From Clostridia bacterium (GTDB lineage Bacteria > Bacillota > Clostridia > Oscillospirales > Acutalibacteraceae), in assembly GCA_017437165.1 (NCBI GenBank), contig JAFSBS010000270.1:1-10537 (forward strand): a stretch of 10,537 bases of DNA. Direction: 5' to 3'. Shown here one piece after another: positions 1-5,770 of the stretch (its first letter is position 1; each line of letters begins with the position of its first letter). Position numbers and translations under genes: made by a program. The notes under the pieces were generated by a model. The model was not told where the DNA came from and did no database searches. It was given only the letters and a program-made list of their open reading frames with translations.

Positions 1-487
1 AGTAAACCCATTCACCGCGTAATGCGGCTTTAATTTTCATTTCGCCGTTAGCAGAGTCAAAGAACTGTGTTCTACCGTAATCCTTACCGCAATCCTCTGC
101 TAAAATCGGAATACGAAGTTGTTTTAAAGTTTCTTTGACCGCCACAATATTTCTTTCACCAATAGATGAAAGTGAAGTATTATTAAATCCGGGGAACATC
201 TGAGCGCCACCCGCGATTTTTGCTTTTAATCTGAATTTGTTAGCACCTAACTGTTCCATCTTTTTAATCAAATCCGGAATTGCAGTATCCGCAAACTTCC
301 AAATTTCTTTGCCCTGTGGGTTAAAGCCTTCACTCGTGGGCAACATAATATGTGAAAGTCCTGCGACCTTAACAGTTTCATCATAAAGGCAAATACCTAT
401 ACAAGACCCTAATGCGTATGTAACAAGAATATCGCCATCTTTAGCAACATTCAAGTCAGATATACCGACAACAATATTTTGACTCAT
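1..487 (-). CDS. cheD: CheD, chemoreceptor glutamine deamidase (3' end cut by window edge)
   Basis: CheD deamidates glutamines on chemoreceptors in the cytoplasm and, in Bacillus-type chemotaxis, also binds CheC and stimulates its phosphatase activity. The visible 162 codons are nearly the usual length of about 160-165 residues, so only the last residues are missing. The catalytic triad is complete: Thr23, Cys29 (in LGSCIGICLYD) and His46 (in GLSHIMLP), with the same spacing (6 and 17) as Thr21/Cys27/His44 of the Thermotoga protein. The GGAQMFPGF segment around residues 87-95 is also typical of the family. The ATG overlaps the cheC stop as ATGA and has only a weak ribosome site, so translation is probably coupled to cheC. 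The frame is open to position 1; the stop codon is not seen. Confidence 0.95.
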   Translation of the reverse strand, partial: MSQNIVVGISDLNVAKDGDILVTYALGSCIGICLYDETVKVAGLSHIMLPTSEGFNPQGKEIWKFADTAIPDLIKKMEQLGANKFRLKAKIAGGAQMFPGFNNTSLSSIGERNIVAVKETLKQLRIPILAEDCGKDYGRTQFFDSANGEMKIKAALRGEWVY

Positions 488-1104
488 ATATCGCCTAACC
501 CCAGACTTTCCATAATTTTTTTGAGAGAGTCAACATCAGGAATCAAAATAATTTGTGATGATGCAGCATCTTCTTTGTCAAGCTCATCTTTTATAAAAAT
601 AATCTTGTCACTTATATTAGCATAATAAATTGCAGGTAAACTTAAAATTGAACCTACCATATCAACTGAAAGCTCAGGTGGTGAAATTTCAATTGAAAGA
701 CCTGTGAGTTCCGCAATAGCATTTACATAGGAAGCAGCAATAATATTACCAACTTCTTTAATTGCAGACTGACTCATTTCATCAAGGTCAAAGTTATCTT
801 CAATATCCATACCTAAAAGATTACTCAAAAGAATCTTTACAAAAGGTTTATGAATAAGGAACATAATCATACCTGAAACATCACCTGTGAGTGACATCAA
901 AATACCTGCAAGCACATTTTCAGGACCGCCGAGATTGTTAACAACCTCATTATAATCAAGAATATTGATTTGAGGGACATTCATATCAATAGTTCTGTCG
1001 AGCATTGATGACAGTGCAGACGCTGCATGACCTGAACCGATATTACCGATTTCTTTTAATGCATCAAACTGCATTTCGTTTAATTCGTAATTTTCAAATG
1101 CCAT
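484..1104 (-). CDS. cheC: CheC, CheY-phosphate phosphatase
   Basis: CheC removes phosphate from CheY-P and takes part in adaptation through its complex with CheD. The 206-residue protein has the duplicated CheC fold, and both copies of the family active-site pattern (D/S-x3-E-x2-N, then P after 21-22 residues) are intact: Asp14, Glu18, Asn21 and Pro44 in the first half, and Ser113, Glu117, Asn120 and Pro142 in the second. The C-terminal stretch ILIPDVDSLKKIMESLG fits the helix that ends CheC proteins. The start is an ATG two bases after the upstream stop; its AGGAG ribosome site (1111-1115) lies within the last codons of the upstream gene, 6 nt before the ATG. The 3' end overlaps cheD by 4 bases. 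A CheX protein is less likely because of the two active sites and the cheD neighbour. Confidence 0.95.
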   Translation of the reverse strand: MAFENYELNEMQFDALKEIGNIGSGHAASALSSMLDRTIDMNVPQINILDYNEVVNNLGGPENVLAGILMSLTGDVSGMIMFLIHKPFVKILLSNLLGMDIEDNFDLDEMSQSAIKEVGNIIAASYVNAIAELTGLSIEISPPELSVDMVGSILSLPAIYYANISDKIIFIKDELDKEDAASSQIILIPDVDSLKKIMESLGLGDI

Positions 1105-1106
1105 AA

Positions 1107-1838
1107 TTATCTCCTGAGTTCATTTATTGTTCGTTGATTTTCTTCAGCAACTGTAACAACTCTCGCTGCTAATTGGTACGCTCTCTGCATTGTAATCATT
1201 TCAACCATTTCTTCAGAAAGAACTGTACCTGATTGCTCAAGTGCATATTGAACTATCTGACCTTCGTTATTTTCAACTGCAACCGCTTCTCCGCTTTTTT
1301 GTGAAACTGCAAAAAGATTATCGTTCACAGGTGTTAAATAATTTTCATTTGCAAATGTAAAAAGTCCGATTCTGTTTGATAAGTTTGTTGTATCAAAATT
1401 ATTTGTACCCTCTTGTTTCTCGAGTACAATTCTCTGACCGTTTTTATCGAGAACAAAACCACCACTTTGTGTTACCAAATAACCTGTTTCGCCATCTAAA
1501 CCTATATTGAAATTACCTGCTCTTGTGTAACCGATTGAACCATCTTGCTCAATTGCAAATAAAGCATCACTTACAATTGCAAAATCAAGCGGATAATTAG
1601 TCGGTAACAAAGAACCTTGTGTAAAATTGGTATCATTTATTTCTGCCTTAATACCGTGACCTTTTTCGGGGTCTGTAGGAGTATTTACATACATCTCATC
1701 ATATATGAGTGATTGGAATGAAATATTTTGTGGTTTGTAACCCGCTGTACTTACATTAGCAACATTGTTTGCTAAATTATCCATTCCTTTTTGTGCTGCA
1801 AGCAAACCACTTGCACCTGCATAAAAAGCTGTTCTCAT
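1107..1838 (-). CDS. flgG: Flagellar basal-body rod/hook-family protein, FlgG type (FlhP-like)
   Basis: This is an axial protein of the flagellar rod, exported through the type III gate and polymerised outside the membrane. The N-terminus carries the rod/hook signature (LAAQKGMDNLANNVANVSTAGYK, split here only by context, residues about 13-35). The C-terminal helix with SEEMVEMITMQRAYQLAARVV and a terminal NELRR is characteristic of FlgG/FlhP ends. At 243 residues it is slightly shorter than the usual 260-270. The SNVD motif that normally precedes the C-terminal helix is replaced by SGTVLS. The start codon follows AAGGTAGG. It lies 23 nt downstream of its paralogue and its stop is 2 nt before cheC. 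The family is certain; the choice between FlgF and FlgG is less so. I prefer FlgG for the second gene because of its C-terminal end. Confidence 0.85.
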   Translation of the reverse strand: MRTAFYAGASGLLAAQKGMDNLANNVANVSTAGYKPQNISFQSLIYDEMYVNTPTDPEKGHGIKAEINDTNFTQGSLLPTNYPLDFAIVSDALFAIEQDGSIGYTRAGNFNIGLDGETGYLVTQSGGFVLDKNGQRIVLEKQEGTNNFDTTNLSNRIGLFTFANENYLTPVNDNLFAVSQKSGEAVAVENNEGQIVQYALEQSGTVLSEEMVEMITMQRAYQLAARVVTVAEENQRTINELRR

Positions 1839-1861
1839 AGTTCTACCTACCTTTCACTCTG

Positions 1862-2617
1862 TTATACTGATGCTATTTTAGAAGAAGCATTCTGATCCAT
1901 CTGGTCAATTATATGCATTGCAGATGAATAAAGTTGGAAAGACCTTTGTGCTTCAATAAGTTTTGTAAGTTCTGTGTTGATATCAACATTTGAAGATTCC
2001 AATGAACCCTGAAGTACTGTGTAACTTTCTGCAGCAATTAAATCTCCGGGATTCTGAACTAAAAAAGCAGAATTTTCAATTTTCTCTGCTCTGGTACCCT
2101 CCGCAGGTTTGTTTATAAGAAGTGTATCTATATAATTTCCGTTTACAGAAGTAACTGTACCATCAGGATTTACTTTAAATCCGCTTTCACCTATATAAAT
2201 TTCGCCATTCTGACCCAATACTCTACCGACACCATTAAGAACTAAATAGCCCTGCTCGTCAAGGTCGAAATTACCATTTTTAGTAATTGCCAACTGACCG
2301 TCAGGAGTGCGTATATTAAAGAAACCATCACCATTTATAGCAATATCAAGTTCTCTGTTAGTCTGCTCAATAATACCCGGGTCCATAATTGTATGAATAT
2401 CCTGAATAATAGATGAAACCTGACCAACACCGTCACCCAAAACGTCAGCCTGACCATTTTCCATTCTAACCATCAATTCCATTTCAAAAGCAGAAGTTTC
2501 AACTCTGTCTGTTTTGTAACCCGGTGTTTTTACATTTGTAATATTGTTACCAAGAACATCTATTTCATTTTGTCTTGTAAGAATTCCCGAAGCGAGAGTA
2601 TAAAAACCTGAATACAT
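1862..2617 (-). CDS. flgF: Flagellar basal-body rod/hook-family protein, FlgF type (FlhO-like)
   Basis: This 251-residue protein is a paralogue of the next gene in the operon and a predicted rod component secreted by the flagellar export gate. The N-terminus has the family signature around residues 19-35 (DVLGNNITNVKTPGYK). The centre has GDGFFNIRTPDGQLAITKNG, the rod/hook core motif. Near the end it has LQGSLESSNVDINTELTKL followed by an amphipathic helix, which pairs with the N-terminal helix in the assembled filament. There is no cleavable signal peptide, as expected for type III export. The ATG is preceded by CGGAGGAAAACTT, a strong ribosome site. It lies 38 nt after the sigma gene with no terminator between them. 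Pairs of this kind are called flhO/flhP in Bacillus and flgF/flgG (or two flgG) in clostridia; the exact name is uncertain because the SNVD motif is also FlgG-like. Confidence 0.85.
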   Translation of the reverse strand: MYSGFYTLASGILTRQNEIDVLGNNITNVKTPGYKTDRVETSAFEMELMVRMENGQADVLGDGVGQVSSIIQDIHTIMDPGIIEQTNRELDIAINGDGFFNIRTPDGQLAITKNGNFDLDEQGYLVLNGVGRVLGQNGEIYIGESGFKVNPDGTVTSVNGNYIDTLLINKPAEGTRAEKIENSAFLVQNPGDLIAAESYTVLQGSLESSNVDINTELTKLIEAQRSFQLYSSAMHIIDQMDQNASSKIASV

Positions 2618-2655
2618 AAGTTTTCCTCCGTTGATTATGATAAAAAGAATAAATT

Positions 2656-3438
2656 TTAATCACATCTATATTCTTTCATTTTTTCATATAGTTTGTCAAG
2701 TGCTTTTTTACGAATTTGTGAAACTCTTTGTTGAGAAATATCTAAAACTTCGCCTATTTCTCTCAAATTAAGATTTTCATAATAATAAAGCGAAATAACC
2801 TGTTTTTCTTTTGGGTCTAAACAATCAATTGCTTTTGCAAGTTCCCCACGAAGTTCATTTTCTAATAAGTCGTTGTCAACATGGGATTTCGAGTTATCCA
2901 TCGACTTTTCTATAACGCCTTCCCACGCTTGCTCAATCATTTCTTCAAAAGAAATAGTATCTACCGAAGCAATTTCTACTATTCTCTGGCTTAACTGTTG
3001 CTCAGTTATACCTAAATACTCAGCAAGTTCTGCATCAGTTGGCTCACGAAGAAGTTTTTGCTCTAAATATTTTCTACCCTGAGAAATTTTATTTTGTGCA
3101 TCCCACGCTCTGTTGGTAAGCCAATTCTGTTTTCTCATATATTTTAAAATTGAACCACGGATAGCAAGATAACTGAAAGTATCAAAACTTGCTCCTCTTG
3201 TCGGGTCATAACGTTCTAAACAATCTATTAAAGCAATTACACCCTGATTAAAGAAATCTTCAAAAGGTATGTTTGATAACAATACAGAACGCATACTGTA
3301 AATAGCAAGATTTACAAGATTCAAGTAATGCATAACAAGTTTATTTCTCAATTCAAGACTACCTGTTGCTTTATATTCGCTCATTACTTTTTCAGGATTT
3401 TCTAATTTCACTTCTTTAATTCCACTGAAACCGCTCAT
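2656..3438 (-). CDS. fliA: RNA polymerase sigma-28 factor of the flagellar (FliA/SigD/WhiG) class
   Basis: The gene encodes a 260-residue sigma-70-family factor that should direct RNA polymerase to late flagellar and chemotaxis promoters. Region 2 covers about residues 34-105 (including LIDCLERYDPTRGASFDTFS), region 3 about 118-160 (LLREPTDAELAEYLGI), and region 4 about 200-250, where LNLREIGEVLDISQQRVSQI is the helix-turn-helix. There is no region 1.1, as is usual for this class. I chose the ATG at 3438 over an in-frame GTG at 3450 because the GTG lies inside the ribosome site AAAAGGGGTG. The end of region 2 reads RKQNWLTNRA where most relatives have a DW-x-PR motif, a possible change in promoter recognition. 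It sits after flhA and before flgF, which suits flagellar SigD/FliA. No anti-sigma FlgM gene is in the window. A sporulation sigma factor is unlikely given the context. Confidence 0.93.
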   Translation of the reverse strand: MSGFSGIKEVKLENPEKVMSEYKATGSLELRNKLVMHYLNLVNLAIYSMRSVLLSNIPFEDFFNQGVIALIDCLERYDPTRGASFDTFSYLAIRGSILKYMRKQNWLTNRAWDAQNKISQGRKYLEQKLLREPTDAELAEYLGITEQQLSQRIVEIASVDTISFEEMIEQAWEGVIEKSMDNSKSHVDNDLLENELRGELAKAIDCLDPKEKQVISLYYYENLNLREIGEVLDISQQRVSQIRKKALDKLYEKMKEYRCD

Positions 3439-3447
3439 AATTGTTAT

Positions 3448-3457
3448 CACCCCTTTT
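3448..3457 (-). promoter_or_regulatory. Ribosome binding site deciding the sigma-28 start
   Basis: On the minus strand this reads AAAAGGGGTG, close to the anti-16S consensus, with a 9-nt spacer to the ATG at 3438. It overlaps the alternative GTG codon at 3450, which therefore cannot be the start served by this site. It lies only a few bases outside the left end of the inverted-repeat element. Confidence 0.85.
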
Positions 3458-3459
3458 CA

Positions 3460-3485
3460 TTATAATGATTGTAATTAGTCGAAAC
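3460..3485 (+). repeat. Left terminal inverted repeat of the element
   Basis: Begins TTATAATGATT and ends TTAGTCGAAAC. It pairs with the right repeat at 23 of 26 positions. The mismatches are at repeat positions 7, 12 and 15. Bases 3464-3475 can instead pair with 3556-3567 inside the element, so two exclusive folds are possible. Confidence 0.85.
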
Positions 3486-3567
3486 GCAATTACGTTTCGT
3501 AAAAGCCGATTTTATCGGCTTTTAGCAAAATTGTTTTTCATAAATACAATTTTGCATTACAGTCATT
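3464..3567. other. Cloverleaf-like unit A: basal stem with three abutting hairpins
   Basis: The basal stem pairs 3464-3475 with 3556-3567 (11 Watson-Crick pairs and one T-G). It encloses three perfect hairpins with no gaps between them. The first pairs 3480-3486 with 3493-3499 (CGAAACG/CGTTTCG, 6-nt loop). The second pairs 3500-3510 with 3514-3524 (TAAAAGCCGAT arm, 3-nt loop). The third pairs 3525-3534 with 3546-3555 (GCAAAATTGT arm, 11-nt loop). The third hairpin ends at the base next to the basal stem. Only 4 bases (3476-3479) are unpaired at the junction. This is seen directly in the sequence; its biological role is unknown. Confidence 0.75.
3512..3519 (-). promoter_or_regulatory. Candidate sigma-28 promoter -10 element upstream of the sigma-28 gene
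   Basis: The minus strand reads GCCGATAA, an exact match to the sigma-28/SigD -10 consensus, in the orientation of the sigma gene. A start about 7 nt downstream would give a leader of roughly 65-70 nt before the ATG at 3438. The -35 is imperfect: TAAA is expected about 15 nt upstream, and here there is AAAA at a 15-nt spacer or GAAA at 16 nt. The motif is also one arm of a perfect hairpin, so it may be coincidental. Confidence 0.35.
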
Positions 3568-3572
3568 GAAAG

Positions 3573-3666
3573 GATTATAGTCAAATTTTCAAAGAAAATT
3601 CGATACCAAATATATGATTTGGTATCGAAACAGTGTAATTTTACACTGTTTCGACTAACTATAATC
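3573..3666. other. Cloverleaf-like unit B, inverted relative to unit A
   Basis: The basal stem pairs 3573-3581 (GATTATAGT) with 3658-3666 perfectly. Inside are three hairpins end to end. The first pairs 3584-3590 with 3594-3600 (AATTTTC arm, AAA loop). The second pairs 3601-3611 with 3617-3627 (CGATACCAAAT arm, 5-nt loop). The third pairs 3628-3638 with 3641-3651 (AAACAGTGTAA arm); it can extend outward to 14 bp at the expense of the second. Read on the opposite strand, the unit starts with the same GATT..TTAGTCGAAAC block as unit A, so the two units look like diverged inverted copies. Confidence 0.75.
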
Positions 3667-3673
3667 GTTATAA
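3648..3673 (-). repeat. Right terminal inverted repeat of the element
   Basis: Read on the minus strand it begins TTATAACGATT and ends TTAGTCGAAAC, matching the left repeat at 23 of 26 positions. Its outer end is one base from the flhA stop codon (TAA at 3675-3677), so the element has not cut into flhA. Confidence 0.85.
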
Positions 3674-3674
3674 A

Positions 3675-5750
3675 TTACATTGCCATGAGTGTAATCGTAC
3701 CAAGAGATTGAATTTGCACTGAAGTATCAATATCATTGAATGATAAAACAGTAATATCAGGATAAAACTGGTCGAGTAACTTTTTAAAATATATTCTTAC
3801 AACAGGAGAAGTAATAATAATTGGCTCCTGAACAAGTTTTTTCATCTGGTTTATCTGCTCTGTTGTACTTGTAACAATTTTCTGAATAATATCAGGTTCA
3901 AGTGCTAAATAAGCACCACCCTCGATTTTTTTGATACTCTTTATAATCAAATCTTCAATTTCAGAATCAAGGCTTACAACCTTTAACTGCCCTGCTATTG
4001 AGAATTTGTGTGTAATTGTTCTTCTTAACGCTTGTCTTACATATTCTGTAAGCATATCGTGGTCTTTAACATTAGGCGCATAGTCCGCGAGAGTTTCTAA
4101 AATAGTTTCCATATCTAAAATCGGAATACCTTCTCTTAAAAGGTTTCTTAAAACTCTCTGGAGTTCATTAAGAGAAACAATTGCAGGAACAGTATCTTCA
4201 ACAATACTTTCGTTGCTCTGTTTAAGATTTTCAATCATTCTCTTAACTTCCTGTCTGCTGAGAAGTTCACTTGCGTGTCTTCTTATAACTTCAGACAAGT
4301 GTGTAACCATAACTGAAGTAGGGTCAATGAGTGTATAACCGGCAATTTCTGCTTTGATTTTCTTATCATCACTAATCCATTTTGCAGGCATACCAAATGC
4401 AGGTTCAACAGTTTCAATACCATCAACATCGTTTTCAGGTGTTTCTGCCGGAACAAGACCTAAATAGTGGTCAAGTAAAACTTCACCAACTGCAACGGAT
4501 TCACCTTTGAGTTTAATCTCATATTGGTTAGGATTAAGTTGTGAACTATCTTTAAGACGGATTGCAGGTATAACCATACCCATTTCGTCCGCAAAATGCT
4601 TTCTTAACATAACTACACGGTCAAGGAAGTTACCACCACTGCTCTCGTCAACGATAGGTAAAAGACTGTAACCAACCTCGACACAGATTGCATCAACGTT
4701 AAGAAGATTGTAAACATTATCAAGATTTTTGTAGTAACTTACTTCGCTTGTAACCTCTTGTGTAGTTGGTAAATCGCCAAGCTCTCCTGCATCTGCACCC
4801 ACAGGCTTTGCTTTTCTTAAAAGCATTATACCCAATGCAATAAGCATTATAGAAATCACTACCGTTTGTGGCACCGGGAAACCTATAAGTGTAAGGAATG
4901 GTAAAACCACACCCGCTATAAGTAAAACAAACGGTTGATTTGAGAATTGCTTTAAAACATCCGAGTTAAGATCTGCTTCAGATGAAGAACGAGTAACAAC
5001 AAGACCTGTTGCCATTGAAATTAAAAGTGACGGAATCTGGCTCATAAGACCATCGCCTACTGTTGAAATCGAGTAGGTCTGAATAATAGTCATAAAGTCG
5101 CCTTCTCCATTTATAAGACCTACAACAATACCACCTATTAAGTTTATCAAAGTAACGATAATAGAAATAATCGCATCACCTTTAACAAACTTGGTAGCAC
5201 CGTCCATAGCACCGAAGAAATCTGCTTCTCTCTGGATTTTAGAACGTCTTTCTCTTGCTTGTTCTTCTGTAATAAGGCCGGAACTTAAATCGGCATCAAT
5301 TGCCATTTGTTTACCCGGCAAAGCATCAAGTGTAAATCTTGCAGAAACTTCTGCAACACGTTCAGCACCTTTTGTAATAACAATAAACTGAACTAAAACT
5401 AAAATTAAGAATATAATAAGACCTACAACAATGTTACCCTGAATAACGAATTCACCGAAAGTTTTAACAACCTCACCGGCGTAACCACTGTTTGTAAGGA
5501 TTGACCTTGTAGAAGAAATGTTAAGGCTCAATCTGTAAACCGTTGTAACAAGTAACAGCGACGGGAAAATTGCGAATTCAAGTGTTTCTTTGATATACAT
5601 TGTTATAAACAAAATAACTAAAGAAATAGTAAGGTTAAGTATAAACATAAAGTCAAGAATTGCTGTAGGGAGCGGAATAATAAGAAGTGAAACAACCGCA
5701 ACCATCAAGAGTGCAACTGAACTTGTTTTAAGTCTTGATTTTATATTCAT
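3675..5750 (-). CDS. flhA: FlhA, flagellar type III export gate protein
   Basis: FlhA forms the nonameric export gate in the inner membrane and docks chaperone-substrate complexes through its cytoplasmic domain. The 691-residue length is normal. The first 310 residues hold about eight hydrophobic membrane segments. Between them is the conserved FHIPEP-family block at about 130-160 (RVAEVSARFTLDALPGKQMA) and the region AMDGATKFVKGDAI at about 181-194. Residues from about 330 to the end make the soluble domain, including DPTSVMVTHLSEVIR and the RRTITHKFS segment. The ATG follows AAGGAGG with an 8-nt spacer, and the gene begins 20 nt after flhB. The stop is one base from the right end of the 3460-3673 element. 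flhF and flhG, often next in Firmicute operons, do not follow. Confidence 0.98.
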   Translation of the reverse strand: MNIKSRLKTSSVALLMVAVVSLLIIPLPTAILDFMFILNLTISLVILFITMYIKETLEFAIFPSLLLVTTVYRLSLNISSTRSILTNSGYAGEVVKTFGEFVIQGNIVVGLIIFLILVLVQFIVITKGAERVAEVSARFTLDALPGKQMAIDADLSSGLITEEQARERRSKIQREADFFGAMDGATKFVKGDAIISIIVTLINLIGGIVVGLINGEGDFMTIIQTYSISTVGDGLMSQIPSLLISMATGLVVTRSSSEADLNSDVLKQFSNQPFVLLIAGVVLPFLTLIGFPVPQTVVISIMLIALGIMLLRKAKPVGADAGELGDLPTTQEVTSEVSYYKNLDNVYNLLNVDAICVEVGYSLLPIVDESSGGNFLDRVVMLRKHFADEMGMVIPAIRLKDSSQLNPNQYEIKLKGESVAVGEVLLDHYLGLVPAETPENDVDGIETVEPAFGMPAKWISDDKKIKAEIAGYTLIDPTSVMVTHLSEVIRRHASELLSRQEVKRMIENLKQSNESIVEDTVPAIVSLNELQRVLRNLLREGIPILDMETILETLADYAPNVKDHDMLTEYVRQALRRTITHKFSIAGQLKVVSLDSEIEDLIIKSIKKIEGGAYLALEPDIIQKIVTSTTEQINQMKKLVQEPIIITSPVVRIYFKKLLDQFYPDITVLSFNDIDTSVQIQSLGTITLMAM

Positions 5751-5770
5751 TTAACTAACCTCCTTTTCCT

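Larger units (their letters stand above)
3460..3673. mobile_element. 214-bp MITE-like inverted-repeat element with TTATAA ends, no coding capacity
   Basis: The element fills nearly all of the 236-bp gap between flhA and the sigma gene. Its ends are inverted repeats of 26 bp (3460-3485 against 3648-3673) that match at 23 positions; the three differences are all transitions. Both ends finish in TTATAA and share the inner block TTAGTCGAAAC. The interior is almost entirely perfect hairpins and has no plausible ORF. Removing it with one TTATAA copy would leave a normal 28-nt flhA/sigma junction with its ribosome site intact, which fits insertion at a TA or TTATAA target. I see no transposase, so movement would be in trans. 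I do not recognise the family. A structured RNA or attenuator native to the operon is the main alternative. Confidence 0.6.

Noticed and set aside
3439..3450. GTG at 3450 as the sigma-28 start, adding MITI before the ATG
   Set aside because: The codon is part of the ribosome site; the ATG at 3438 has correct spacing.
3573..3581. TATAAT on the minus strand near 3580-3574 and at the element ends as sigma-A -10 boxes
   Set aside because: No acceptable -35 sequence is found 16-18 nt upstream of any of them; the motif comes from the repeat sequence GATTATAGT and TTATAA.
3480..3651. CRISPR array or tRNA genes suggested by the run of short hairpins and cloverleaf outline
   Set aside because: The hairpins differ in sequence and have no regular spacers. 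The arms lack a T-loop, an anticodon arm of the right size and a CCA-type end.
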